Source of the DNA: Fratercula arctica
Lineage: Eukaryota > Chordata > Aves > Charadriiformes > Alcidae
Direction of reading: 5' to 3'
Assembly: GCA_947846985.1 (NCBI GenBank)
Contig: CANTUZ010000002.1
Coordinates: 13,836,087-13,900,086 of the forward strand
Length of the DNA stretch: 64,000 nt
Positions 1 through 11,600 of this stretch are shown here, in pieces; position 1 is the first letter of the stretch; the number at the start of each line of letters is the position of its first letter. Made by a program: the position numbers and the translations under genes. A model generated the notes under the pieces. The model had not been told where the DNA came from. It was given only the letters and a program-made list of their open reading frames with translations, and did no database searches.

Positions 1-46
1 GTTTTGAGGAATGTTAAAGTCTAAAGCCTGCTCCGCTACTGATGAG

Positions 47-178
47 TTCTGTGGCCAGAGGCAAGGTCCTCAGCTCTCAGCCTCAGTTTCCCCCATTCCA
101 AATGTTCTGTAATGGTCTCAATTAAACATTACAGATAACAAAACTTTTCTCACAATAGCAGGGCATTGTGAGAATGGT
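47..178 (+). repeat. MIR-type SINE relic
   Basis: The sequence holds the MIR core landmark (CCTCAGTTTCCCCCATTC at about 90-107), then a TGTAATGG block. It ends in a tract like the CTCACA...TTGTGAG part of MIR, here TCTCACAATAGCAGGGCATTGTGAG. The order and spacing agree with a diverged plus-strand MIR (tRNA-derived, amniote-wide, long inactive). The tRNA-like 5' head is not recognisable. The match is from memory of the consensus. A chance resemblance is possible but less likely because three landmarks are in order. Confidence 0.5.
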
Positions 179-837
179 TTCAGAGCTCTTTCACTGTGCA
201 AAAAGAAACATGTAGTACCAAATAGTCATTTACTCCTGCCTTCTTTGAAGTCAGCGAGTCTCAATTTGTGTTTATTTGTGTATTTACATCAGACTAAAGG
301 AAGGAATCCATTTTTTTTTTTGGTATTTGCATACCAAATCTTTGACAGCAGTTAAATAGTTAAACAGCCTGTTGAATGTATAAAGTGCCCAAATATGATT
401 TGTGATGTATCAGTCATTCCTGTTGTATCAAATTCTAGCTTCCTCTGTATTTTTCAAAGGTTTTATGAGATTTCTGGGTCAGATGCTCAGCTGGTTTCAA
501 CTGTCATGGCTCCAATGAAGTCAGTGACAATGTCTTTTAAATTAGACCTGCAGGGCCTGAGGATGACTGCAGCCAACTGCATCAAACTGTCACACTTCCC
601 ATCACTCTGTATCAGAGCTAAATGCAAATGCTACTCTTACACATGATACAGTGCACGGAAGTCAATCAAACCCAGCCAATTTACATCAGCAGATTAGCTT
701 GCCTGCTTCGTATAACCAAACACCCAACACTCAACGAAAACCTCTAAGAAAAAAAAGAAATAAAATGAACGGGCGGGACAGTCAGAGCACGGAGCAGGGG
801 CAGAGGCTGGACCTGCATTCAGCGGCCGTGTTTTGAG
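179..837. other. No gene seen; unique AT-rich sequence
   Basis: This stretch contains a T11 run at 311-321 and otherwise non-repetitive sequence. The open frames at 395-646 and 651-836 (83 and 61 codons) are short, match no family I know and lack splice-site context. I treat them as chance. Confidence 0.6.
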
Positions 838-1012
838 CATTGGGGCAAGAGGGATTGCTGGGGTTTAGCTCTGTCGCTGTCACTGATTTATTGAGTGACC
901 TTGGGAATGTCTTTGTGCCTTAGTGACCATCTGTAGCACCACTTAAATACCTTGCAAGCTTAATTGCTGCTTCTAAAGCATTGTAAGACCCTTCGGTAAA
1001 AGACATCATGTC
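838..1012 (+). repeat. MIR-type SINE relic, core plus 3' part
   Basis: The landmarks run in MIR order. They are GGTTTAGCTCTGTCGCTGTCACTGA (compare the CCCAGCTCTGCCACTGACT part), then GAGTGACCTTGGG at about 893-905, TTTGTGCCT at 911-919, CTTGCAAGCTTAATTGCTGC, and a tail like the AAAGCGCTTTGAGATCCTTGGATGAAAGG end (here TAAAGCATTGTAAGACCC then TTCGGTAAAAGAC). This is one of the clearest MIR relics in the window. It is a dead SINE with no coding capacity. Edges are approximate to about 15 bp. Confidence 0.65.
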
Positions 1013-3600
1013 TGTTTAATGTCACATTGTTTTATTTGAAACCTGGAAACATTCAGAATATGAAATGCTGAATATAAAGCTGTTCAAAACCATATGTCTT
1101 ATTTCAATAATTCACTATAAGTTCCTAGGGGAAATACTATGCAATAAAATCCCATGTTACCCTTCCTCAGATTCTGTAGTTGTAAGTTATCCCAGACGTC
1201 TGTAGATTTCAATCTGGGGGTTGTCTCAAATTCCAGCTGCTTTCGTAATTTTTAAATTAAGGATCTCATCCAACTCCCACTGAAATCAAAGGAAGGACTT
1301 CCACTGGCTTTACAGGATGCTGGAACTGGTCTAAAAAGGATATTTGGGAACCACAGACATTAAGAAGCATTCATGCAGCGCCATCGTGTTTCACAACAGA
1401 GCAGAGATGCCCAATCTCTCCTGAGTCAGTGATACTCGGTTTTTAATGGCAATTAAAAGGTGTTCTGTGTAGAAGGGCTAAAGGTAGAGTGAAATAAAAT
1501 AAAACAAAATTATCTGCACTATGCTGTGAAAAGAGACGCACAGTTAATTTTCATGCGGAACGATACAGCATGTGATGGCGTAATTCAGCTGGTTGCAATA
1601 GGAAACCTTCAGGTCCCAATGGCTAATTTGTTACAGTGAGTCAGTATGAGTGTGGATCCGATTAATTTTTTAGTTTAAGTACAAAGAAACCTAATCAGCC
1701 TCTCACAAAGTGCCCCTGTCAAATGTCAGAGTGAAATTCTGCTTTTTACAGTGTGTTTTATTTATACTTGGGGGTATGTTCCTAATTACAGTTGAGGGAG
1801 TAATTTGTAGAGGGTATGCGAGTTGAAAAATAGAGCTTTTTGTGCTGTTGACAGAAATATTTGCAAGTGGATGACGATGTCCTCCAGTGTCTGCTCTGAA
1901 GTTTGTTTGGTGAATCTCTCTTCCAGGCACTTCCAGGCTCCGTCTGGGGGTTCTCTGAACGGAAATGTACCTAGTTAGCAGCGTCCAAATGATAACACTC
2001 TGTTCTGTCCAGCAACAAAACGCTCAGGGACACATGCTCTCATGCTCTCTCCATTAACCTAGTACAACCCCGGCTCCCAGATGATCATGATGTTACAAGG
2101 AGATGGTGGAAACCCACCGTTACCTCCTCCTGTCTTTCAAATTTAGTGATCTGGTACGGAAGATGCAGAAGCTACTTTGGACTCCAGGATAAAAGGTATC
2201 ATTACCTACTGATCCCTTGTTAGGGTCTTGCTGCGTCCTGAAAGAATGAGAGGAAAACCTTGGCTGTGGCACACGCCAAGGCGAAACTTATGCAAGATGG
2301 CATAATTTGAAGATCTGCAAATTTATGGCACTTGTCCCTTTGTATCTCCTAATTTTGTTTAGCCTCATTCTTCCAGGAAAAAAAATATGTTCAGCTTCTC
2401 CATGCTATGGCTGAGCTGTTGCTAAGAGCCTAGTGCTATCACATTTGCCTAAACAATTGCAATAAACAGCATTATTAATCACTGCTTTATAAAGCATTTA
2501 TAAAACATGAAAAACAGTCTGTAGAATTCTGCTGTGTTGTATCTGCAATATATTGCCCTTCCGCAGTGCCTGAATTTCTCACTTGCTGTGGAGGAATTGC
2601 ACCTAGCAGGCTCCAGAAGGTACAGAGCGACCCAGCACTCCGCTGTTCAGGATGTGTCCAAAGGACCTCAGCGTAGACTAACAAAGGACAAAGAACAAGT
2701 CATAACAAAGCTTCTTTTTGCCATCCTTAAAATATAAAAGGGCTTTAAAGCAGTCAAAAGTGGTCCCCAGAGGGTACTTTATGAGAGGTTGGGCACAAAC
2801 AGTCTTACAGCCTGGCTGAGCACTTATGGAGATTTTAGGGTGTTCAGGGAATGCTGAACATTGCAACTCGTCTGTACTCTTTGGGGATCAAAGAAAGCAA
2901 ACCTGTCTTCTACTAAGAGCTGGGCGGACTCTTGAACAGCCCCTGCATTTGGGCAGCCAAAATAAAGGCTCGATCTGTCCTCCCCGCCCTCTCCCCTTGC
3001 CACAAGTAGCAGAGATCCAACTCAAGAAATGTGCAACAAAGGAACCAAGTATATCCATTGACAGCACTGTGACTAGACAAGTATTGGAAAGTCTGGTCCA
3101 AAGTACAGTATGTCCTAATCTTGCTGCTGATTATTCTTGTTGCTGATTTATTAAATCAGAGGTTATTTTAGGCAAATCCATCTTGTAATCCCAGATCTGT
3201 CAGAAGGCTCCTGTCTGGAAGAAGCAGAGGCTAGAAGTAAGTGCTACTTAAGACTACTGGTAGGAGTAATTTCCCTTTTAATATCATATTATAAATCAGG
3301 TGCCTGCTATGCCTCAATAATATAAAAGCTGGAGTAATCAAATTTAAAATAGGATGAAAGGAAAACATGTTACTTTGCTTTGTCACATGCTGTTTCTATA
3401 CTGTATACAATGGAAGCAGGCAGGGAAAGTAGGAGTCCACTACATTAAATTTTATTTAACATTTCCCTGCAGTGGATTTTCATTTAGAGATCTAGAGATA
3501 GTCTCCTATCCATTCATGCATATAGCTCTTATTTACAGTGCTGCGCGTGACACAAATCCCTGCATAAGAGAACCTATTTTCCAAACAGATCTATAGAAGC
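1013..3600. other. No gene seen; intergenic or intronic sequence
   Basis: The sequence is mostly unique and AT-rich. It holds one mirrored-motif repeat relic near 1257-1330 (listed separately). Short open frames at 1703-1930, 2487-2866, 2826-3146 and 3354-3596 overlap one another on both strands and resemble no known protein. I see no promoter, exon or RNA gene. Confidence 0.6.
1257..1330 (+). repeat. Fragment of mirrored-motif interspersed repeat
   Basis: A GGATCTCATCCAACTCCCACTGAAATCAAAGGAAGGACTTCCACTGGCTT-like run is present. It resembles a dispersed sauropsid repeat built on GATCC..CCATTGAAGTCAATGG..GGATC mirrored motifs, probably a short DNA-transposon (MITE) relic. The family name is not recalled, and the assignment is by pattern only. 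Confidence 0.4.
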
Positions 3601-3689
3601 GATGCTTTTGGTTGCCTAGAGATAACAACAGCAGCGGATACTCCCGGAGTTTTCCTACTGGCTTTCTTCAGCTTGTCTGTGATATTTAA

Positions 3690-3711
3690 TTTTTTTTTTT
3701 TTTTCTTTTTT
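3690..3711. repeat. T tract (T15 C T6)
   Basis: This is a homopolymer run directly before the GC-rich block at 3721-3860. Read on the minus strand it is an A-rich tail following that block. Confidence 0.9.
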
Positions 3712-3720
3712 AAATGTAGA

Positions 3721-3860
3721 AAAGCCAGCACAAGCATAGCAGCATGGACTAAAGCACCCGGGCGTGGGGCCGGCTGCAGCAGCGTTCCGCTAGGTGCCAG
3801 TGTGGGCTTCGGAATCCGCGCCGCCGCCGCTGACATGATGGGAGGCACTGAACCTTGTTA
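3721..3860. other. Short CpG-dense block, origin unknown
   Basis: About 140 bp are sharply richer in G, C and CpG than the flanks, including CCCGGGCG, GGGGCCGG, TTCCGC and a GCGCCGCCGCCGC run near 3818-3830. Both strands stay open across it: a plus frame at 3673-3861 and a minus frame at 3591-3848. Neither protein is recognisable. On the minus strand the block is followed by A6-G-A15, as a processed retrocopy would be. On the plus strand it is preceded by a pyrimidine tract and TAG, as an exon would be. No target-site duplication was found. It may also be a small CpG-rich regulatory island. Confidence 0.4.
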
Positions 3861-5429
3861 GGACTGTAATCAGCATTTGAAGAAAAATGTCCCCCAGAAT
3901 AATAACTAGGAAAACTGCATACAAATTACGTTGTCTTTTCAGGAAAAAAAAAAAAAAATCCCCTATGAGTTTAAAATGTGCTAAAAATAGAACTTGAATA
4001 CATATAAGGAACGTGCTGGTTATTATGTCCTCACCTCAGGAGATCCATGCTGTTAACTGAGGCTAGGAACTGAATTCAGATTAGAAAAGAGTATTAAAAG
4101 GAAACTGGATTTCTCTAGTTTTTTTTTTTTTTTGAAGGATAAACTGCTTGAAAATAAGGGGGAGGGGTGGGGTGAAAATCCTTCCACCCTTCCTGGTGAA
4201 AGAAGCAGAAAATCAAACAAAATGTAAATCCATCCGTCTTGGGGAGTATCAGAAGATGGCTACGGGGAGAGATGCACCCCTCTGCTGTCCCCCAAAATGG
4301 GTCAGACAGACCGGGGAATAGGAAAGGGTATTGAGGACTTGCAGGTTCTGAGAGATTTCTCTTCCGTTGTTGTGAAATTAGTTGTCAAAATTAGTTGTGA
4401 AATTAGCCTGTCATTCAGCACAATTCTCCAGCCTTCTTCTGCAAACCAGAAGGAAGCCAAGATTTAAAATGAGCAAGCTGAGCACGCGAACCCCCGTAGA
4501 AGGAAGCAGTGTCATGTGCTTGCGGATCAAGGTGTAGAAAAATAAAACAATGTGACCCCAAATCCGGCAGGCATTTTCACACTGAAGTGTTGATGGAGAT
4601 GAGCTGTGCTTTTGCTTTCAGCAAGACCACATGGTGTCTTTCCACTGCATGCGCCGAAATACCTGACTGAATTAGAGCGAGTGACAGAAGTAAGGTAACG
4701 GGGTAGAGAGAAGCCTGAGATCCTGCAGCCTCCTGGAGCTTGCAGATCTCTGGAAGCTATTCATCACAGGCAGGGTCATAAAAATAGCCTTTCTTTACAT
4801 TAGTCTGCAGGATAATTTCTTCTAAGGTGACTTCATAACATTACTAACATTTCAAATCATCCCGTGGCTTCATTGACATCAGCATTTTCTCATCAGTAGG
4901 TTTAGTCATAGCTTTTTATGCCGATTTTTGTTTTTCCCTTCCCCTTTTTTGGCTGCTGATATGAGTATTCTGGGTATGGATGCGATATTCGGGAAGTCGT
5001 GCATGTGCAGTGTGATTGCTGATATCAAGTGTGCTTCCCAAAAGCACCAGATGCGGTTTTAAATCAAGCTGAGCCTCCAAGCTTTGGGAAGTGGCTGATA
5101 TCACAGAGCCTCAGGAAGACTGTAAAGAAGGATGTTGCCAAATGGCACACATCCAATTAGCTTCCTCAGTGGCGTATTTAGGACAATTAAGGGAGACTTG
5201 TGGATATGGGAGACTTGTGGATGTGGATTCCTTTTTTTTTTTTTTTTTTTTGCGTTTTTCTTTTTTTGTATCCAAGAAAGTGTACAACAGGGTATATGTT
5301 CTGGTGAAGTTATATGTTCTGATAGCCATTGCGCCTCAAATTTCATACTGTTGACTCTAGGTAAGAGTGGTGCTCCATTCCTAAAAATCAAAGGCACAAT
5401 ATAATTAGTAGAGGTATTATTTTGTGTTT
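3861..5429. other. No gene seen; homopolymers and a small tandem duplication
   Basis: The sequence has an A run near 3943-3957, T15 at 4119-4133 and T20 at 5232-5251. A 17-bp tandem duplication lies at 5191-5224. The minus frames at 5101-5397 and 5111-5329 are open only because the T20 tract reads as poly-lysine, so they are not genes. Confidence 0.65.
5191..5224. repeat. 17-bp tandem duplication, two copies
   Basis: GGGAGACTTGTGGATAT (5191-5207) is followed at once by GGGAGACTTGTGGATGT (5208-5224), with one mismatch. It is probably a replication-slippage duplication next to the T20 tract. Confidence 0.85.
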
Positions 5430-5780
5430 AGCAGAGCACTAAATTAATGATATATGGGCATGATTCCGCTGGTGCACATCCCTGTTACTATGGCAACAAT
5501 ATTATGTCATGTGAGTCTGTCCTTGGTGTTACTTAGAGCAGCAAGGTCTCAGCAAGCTCCTCATTTATTTCAGAGACCAAAATAGACGCTCTCTCTGTAT
5601 GTGGAATGAAATCAGTTTTATTATAGCTACAAATGTTATATATTCCATTAATTGCTTCTCTTATGTTATCGTGTTAATTTACTTTACTTACATGGAGCAT
5701 TAGCATTAACATAAAACAGATAATTAGTGAACTGCAAATGACTAATGCACCCATATTGTGCAAATTCCTCTTTTCATATT
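5430..5780. promoter_or_regulatory. Enhancer-like AT-rich stretch with X-box-like palindrome
   Basis: This stretch is unique, not low-complexity, and dense in TAAT-type homeodomain cores (TAAATTAATGATAT, CCATTAATTGC, TGTTAATTTAC, ATAATTAGTG, GACTAATGC). At 5484-5497 GTTACTATGGCAAC fits the RFX X-box pattern (GTTRCC-ATGGYAAC) with one half-site change. This texture is typical of conserved non-coding elements near developmental genes. Conservation cannot be tested here, so the call is an inference from motif content. Confidence 0.35.
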
Positions 5781-6199
5781 CAAAGCACTACCACGTGCTC
5801 CAACTTCTTCAACCCCAACCATTAACCTCAAGGGTTTGCGGACCAAAAAAGGAGATGGAGTCGGTCCAAAAGGAAACATTCCCATCTCCAGAAGCACTAT
5901 CTGCTGATTCACAAAGAAAGAATTTCAGAAATCTGGCCTTCCTCCTTCCCCCATCATTTCTCCTCCCAGCTTCTAAATAAAAAGAAGAAACAGTTTTTAG
6001 AAGGATTTCTGCTTGGGGCACGTGGTGTCAGGTTCAGTCCTCTGTTTTCCTGCAAGTAAACCAAAGTTCTTTGATCAGGATCACTGAGACTACCATAAGT
6101 CTGACAAGGAATTGCAGTGTGAATAGGGGCATCTCCTGAAGACTGTATCCAGATTAGATTTTTGATCATTTTGATTTATTGTTCTGTTTTTCCAGGCGT
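5781..6199. other. No gene seen
   Basis: The sequence is unique. Short open frames at 5738-5980, 5809-6021 and 5954-6169 lie on opposite strands and have no recognisable product. Confidence 0.6.
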
Positions 6200-6345
6200 A
6201 CTTTGGTTTGCAATAGTAACCTCCGAAATGCCTGAATCAATGTCGCCGTACGGCACGCTTCTCGCAGGTTAACGCAATTGCCGGAGCTAATGAGATCATG
6301 GCGGGGCGCAGCAGCCAGCAGATGGCGGCCTGCCTGGCACTGCCT
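6200..6345 (+). promoter_or_regulatory. CpG cluster with CTCF-like and YY1-like motifs
   Basis: A short CpG-rich island stands out from AT-rich flanks (TGTCGCCGTACGGCACGC, TTAACGCAATTGCCGGAGC, GGCGGGGCGCAGC). CCAGCAGATGGCGG at 6315-6328 matches the CTCF core pattern (CCA-S-Y-AG-R-K-GGC-R-S) in the plus orientation. ATGGCGG occurs twice (6298-6304 and 6322-6328), the core of the YY1 site. An insulator or a small distal regulatory element would fit. No TATA box, gene or exon is evident beside it. The motif match is visible, but binding is inferred. Confidence 0.45.
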
Positions 6346-8199
6346 CACATAATGCGTTTTTTATAAAATATGGGAAAGTAAACCAAAGGCACATCTACTG
6401 TGAGTGTGCCGGGGGGAAGGAGGAGAGGAAATGTTTTGTAAGTCAGAATCTACAATTAAAGGAAAATGCTTTTTTTTGCCTTTTTTTTTTTTTTGCATAA
6501 CCTAGATGTATTAATTAGGTTTGTTCTGTTATCAGTCCTTTTTGTACCAAGTAATGCTGAATCCTGGTTAAAACAAAATTATTTTCCCTTCCCCCTCCCC
6601 CACTTCAAGCTTTGGATACTTTAGAGAAATACTGTATCTCCAAAGTACCAGCTGGCCAATCAATTTATCTTGATGTTTACAGCTGGGAAATTCATCTATT
6701 AATAAGAGATGCACCATGTACCAAAAGACGATTAATGATAACCATATATCAATATACAGACTGTACATAAAGCCATACTCCTCCTTCTAAGAAAATAGAA
6801 TAGAACTACAACGTAAGAACTGTAATACAAAATTTTGAATCATCCACTGTTTGTTAATTCCTGGAAACAGGGGGCAAGATCCTCAGCCTGTGTAAATCAT
6901 GGTATGTCTGATGAAGGCAGCTGGAACGACAGTGATTTAGTTCAACAGAAAACGTGACTCACAGGCTTATCTGCAGTTTTTCTTACTGTTACATCTCTCT
7001 CCCTGGAGTCCTTTGCTTTCCAAAAATTTCAGTATCACCTACTGTGAAAATGGATCATGAAAGGCAAAATAAGGTGAAGAAAAGGTTTCTTTATACACAG
7101 TAGTGACATTTATAATTTCTGAGAAGACCCATTGCCTTGCTTAGTCATTTCCCCATTTTGGGTCACATACCGCAGAGCTGTCTTTCATTGCAGGAAACTG
7201 GAGATCAGTGAGGTCAGAAGATTTGATCACTGTGACTAAATGCTTGTTTCACCAATGTCCTTTCACTGGGCCTACCTCAGGTACTATAACGATGGTCAAA
7301 AAAACCACACACAGAAGTCAACATTATTCTGAGAAAGAGGCCCACTTACCCCTCCCGCATCCCTTCTCATCCTTCAGTCATCCTTCAGCCTGACCTGATG
7401 CTAAGATAAATTGCAAAACGCTGTTGATTTATGGCTGAAAATTGGGATCTAAAAGAATGTTCTGTCCTAGCTCCTTTTCCTCCTTAGTTCTTCCCTACTA
7501 CCATATCCTCTGGTATTCCATGATAGTAGCCACCGAGACTGTCTCCATGTTACTGTTGGTTGAGTATCCCTTATTCTTCAAACATTAATTTATACCAAGG
7601 AAGGAGACTACTTACATGAAGAACATACAGCTGTGTACAGTATCTGTGCCACATAACGTAAGCTTAATTCATACAAATGGTCCCATTGATTTTATTTTGG
7701 TTGCTCAAACTTTTGTGGTCCAGGCTTTCCAGTGCTAATGTAATAAAGGCTGTATGGCCAATAAACCATTACATTGCTCCTGTCTAGTTGAACCTCCTTT
7801 CTTCTTTCAAATCTCTCCTTAAAGCTTTTCTTAGCCTGATGTCCATTGAATGCCCCCTGACAGAAACTAATGTTGTCACATTGGTTCCATCTTTCCATTC
7901 CCATTTGTCTGACAGAAAGTGAAATATCTGTTCTGGCTGCGTACGTAGCATGAAAGGACCGTGTTCTTCGTAAACAAACAGAAAAATAAGGACGTCTGTA
8001 TTCCTATCCCCCCTTTATTTGTTTCCTCCTGCAAATAAAATAGCTTGTTATGTGATTTGGTAAAAGTGTTAAAAGGCAAATTACCAATCCCATGGTTAAC
8101 ACTAAGAATAAAGAATAAATAGCAATAATAAACAATCATGTTCCCTTGAGCAAGCTTTTTAAAATTAAATCTTTAGCATGTCTGCTTTTCTGCTTTCCT
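6346..8199. other. No gene seen
   Basis: The sequence is AT-rich and unique with a T14 run at 6481-6494. Open frames at 6568-6768, 7208-7393, 7692-7904 and 7876-8139 are 60-87 codons, unrecognised, and consistent with chance. Confidence 0.6.
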
Positions 8200-8690
8200 C
8201 TTCTCACTGAGGAAAGTTAAACATTGTATTATTTAGTTAAATCATTTTAGTTAGGTCATTACTGCAGGCTACATAGGTTAGATGGTTATTAGTTTCCTTT
8301 TGTGGATTTGCGGCTCCTTTTTAGTTACTACTGACAATTTCACCGTTACCACAGGGCACATTCTCATTGGAAGGTTGGTTGTACAGCAGATTTTATTAAT
8401 GGTCTTAATCTGCTGTCATGTCAGTTAATGCATTCAACAAGTGGTGTGACAAGGGTTGACTGAATTTTACAGTGAATATGAAAGTGTGCAAGGTAACCAT
8501 CCCCCCATAAAGACTTTCTGGAGAGAAATATTAGGAAAACCGCCTAAGAATTGCAAGCAGTGGGAGCCTATATGAATTCCCCTTAACACTTTAACCTGTG
8601 AACTTTGAGAGCCTCGTTCGGTTGATTAGTGTTGTTAATAAGCTGTTTCCTGTAAATTTTATTATCCTTGTTTTAAATGTAACCTAAGAC
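8200..8690. promoter_or_regulatory. Enhancer-like AT-rich stretch with 10-bp inverted repeat
   Basis: The sequence is non-repetitive and rich in TAAT/ATTA cores. It includes GTTGATTAGTGTTGTTAATAA near 8618-8638 and TCAGTTAATGCATTC near 8421-8435. ACAGCAGATT (8383-8392) is mirrored exactly by AATCTGCTGT (8407-8416) across a 14-nt spacer. There are no long open frames and no transposon signature. It is a candidate conserved non-coding element, and this call is an inference from texture only. Confidence 0.3.
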
Positions 8691-11600
8691 GGAAAAGGCC
8701 TACTCCAGCAGAGCAGGTACTTTTTTGATGAAAAGTTAATAGGAGAGAGACTTTAAAAATTCATGAGATACCCCTAACTTGGCATTAATTGACTAATACC
8801 TCTTAAAATACTCACCCTATATAAAACTTCCCAGAGAGTTCCTATGAAACAACAAGATTTTGGCTTTGACTTCCTAAGGGCCAAAGCAGTTCTTTAGCTT
8901 TGAGACCATTCTATGCTGATTTTTCTATTTAAATAAAACATAAATCCTGACTGTTAAGAGGGGAAATGCTGGTCAGATTACATTACTGTGCCTCAGAAAC
9001 ACTGTGTGCAACATGATCTTCTCACATATGTAATTCTGGTGACTTCAAAGTTTCAAAGGCCAAAAAGAAATGCCTGTTTGAAAAGGTAGGACACGGGACA
9101 GGTAATTCTAGGGCAGGTCCATGTGATTTTTTGGAAGCCAATATGAAGAATATTTGAGACTATAAAGCAAATTCTTAACTGGAAGCTGTCTACCTCTGCA
9201 GAGCTGTGCTTGGCTAGGAAGTTGTTAACATTCGTCCTCATAAACCTTTGCTACAAAAGATTGGTTGCCCTCAATTTCCTCAAAGGAATCATATTTTATC
9301 CAAAATATTTTTTCAACTTCTTTGTTAAAAAAAAAAAAAAAAAAGTACTCCTTATCTAACTCCAAACAAAGCAATGGGTCACAAATGAATTGCAGCAGTT
9401 TAGACTGAAGGTGGGAGCTGTTTACGTGTATTTCAGCTGAGATTTACAGTAGAAGGGGCTAGACATCAGCAAAGAAAAATAAAAAATTAGAATTGGAGTA
9501 GAGAATAATATCAACCTTCCTACTGTGAAAACAGAGCAAAAGTAATTAAAAGCAAGATTATGAATTCTTAAAGTCCAGAAAATTCCTGATTTGGGGGACT
9601 GGGACCTTTGTCCTCTAAGCGAAAGCACAGGCATTTTATGCTCAGTCAGTTGTTGACATCTACTGAAACATCAAAAAAGAGGATGCAATATGACTGTGAA
9701 CTTAGCTGTTTCAGCAGGAACACCTGTCTTGTACGAACCGATGCCAGGACACCAAATTCATCTCTGGATGGCCACCCTGACAGTAACAAAATACTTTCTT
9801 TGTCAGCAAGCACTAACTCTCACTGCTGGATGCAGCAGAATCTCCAAGATATTTTTTAAACAATCTGGTCACTTAGTGTTTTATTGTTCTTCATAATCAT
9901 TTAAATTCCATTGGTTTTGAGTCCTTATTATTCCTTTGCCAGAGAGTCTCCCTTGCTGCTCTGCCAAAGGCTCAAGAGGTTTCTGGACTGTTGTACAGCG
10001 GGCATGACAGAAGGTTAATAATAAAAATAACCCACCTTGGCAAAGCATCAAATTAGATGAAAGGAACCGCCTAAATCCATGCATTTGCCAAGGAACCTGG
10101 CGCAGAACCAGGATGAATGGTTACAACTTGTATTGTTTCTTGAAGAGAATAGCTCAGCCGAAGCTTCAGAGCTGCTTTGAGCCCTGGGAAGACATACTTA
10201 GGATTTACAATCCATTTCAAAAGGCAAATGAAGGAGATTTCACTGATGACGAGCAGGATTAAAACAGCAAACCTAGGACACTCTTTACCAAGTCCTGCTT
10301 CCTTGCACCAAAGACACTGCAAGTTGTTGTGACTGCTCAAGTAGATGTTCCTCCACCATTCTTTTCAAAGCCTAAGAAAAGGGCAAACTTTCTTTATCTC
10401 CTGTTGTCACTGGTGTTAGCAGTCACAGTGTGATACTTGCATCAGAGAGGTCTGAACCGGAGCCTGAGACTCCAGTACCTCTCATACTTGACACTATTCA
10501 CATTTTATGTTGGACCTTGCTTTTCTTTTGAAGCCAGAGAATGATCGCTCACAATCTGAAAGGTTTCCAGGTTCAAGCCACCCAGCATTTACTGTAGTGA
10601 TTCTGAGTAGAAATAGTCCTGGCCACACCTTAGGCAACCTCGATATTTGCATAAATTATAGTAGCCTCTGAAAGCTATCAGTGGATTATTATGCTGCCCA
10701 TCATCTAAATAATCTTTCCTACATGGCCCTACACCAGGTTTTGTAAAGGCAGCATTTTCTGGTAGCCTTGGGTTTTTCCCTAAATACCTTCTTGGAGAAG
10801 GAGTGGATTAGATACTGGGTGTTTGGGCTTGGTCTGTGAAGTATTTCTTCAATGTGGTGTGAAAAGCTGAGCGGTAGTTTAAGGTTTACTTAGCTCTATC
10901 CTATGCATACATCTAGAATTAAGTCAGTGGGTGGGAGTTTCTTCATATTTTTCACTGAAAATCAACCAATTTTTAATCAGAGATTAGATCAGTTAAGGAG
11001 AAAATAATTTGGTGCAAGGCAGCAGCACTGACATCAGTCGGCAAAGGATACACGTCTTGGCTAAGAGCGTGGGAATACACAACCAGCTTCATCGTATAAC
11101 CCACTCTTCCGAAGCAGAACGGAGTAGGATGCTGACAGCGCTCTCAGAACTTGCAGAGAAGCTTCTAAAAACCAGAGCCGTGGTCAGTAACACAGGCCTG
11201 GGGTGGGATTGCTCTTTCTAGGGAAGTACCACTTCTCCTTTCTGCCTCATAGAATGTATTACATGGTCTGAGAGAAGATCAAATGTACTGAGTTCATCAT
11301 GATATTAAAAACACATGTATTTCACTTTGCTGTTATTCATTAAAAACTGCCTATTTTTGCTGATAGTTTACGAACACAGGGCAATGTGAATGTGTTCTAT
11401 GGCACATGGCTATTTTGAACTAACAAAAATATCTAGTAACTTTCTTCTAAATCTGATATGGTCCATTAAATGAGGCAACATGCTCTATTTTTGTATCAGT
11501 GACACTATTCAATAAGCATTAAATTTGTTTCACCACTTAACACATGGTCTGTATTTATGAATCTAACCTCCTTTTAAGGATAACTTGCTTTTTGGCTGAG

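Noticed and set aside
3787..3800. Possible second CTCF-like site (CCGCTAGGTGCCAG)
   Set aside because: The invariant GGC part of the core is broken (GCC), so the match is too weak.
5101..5397. Frames encoding poly-lysine near 5230 and similar frames over other A/T runs
   Set aside because: They are artefacts of homopolymer tracts.
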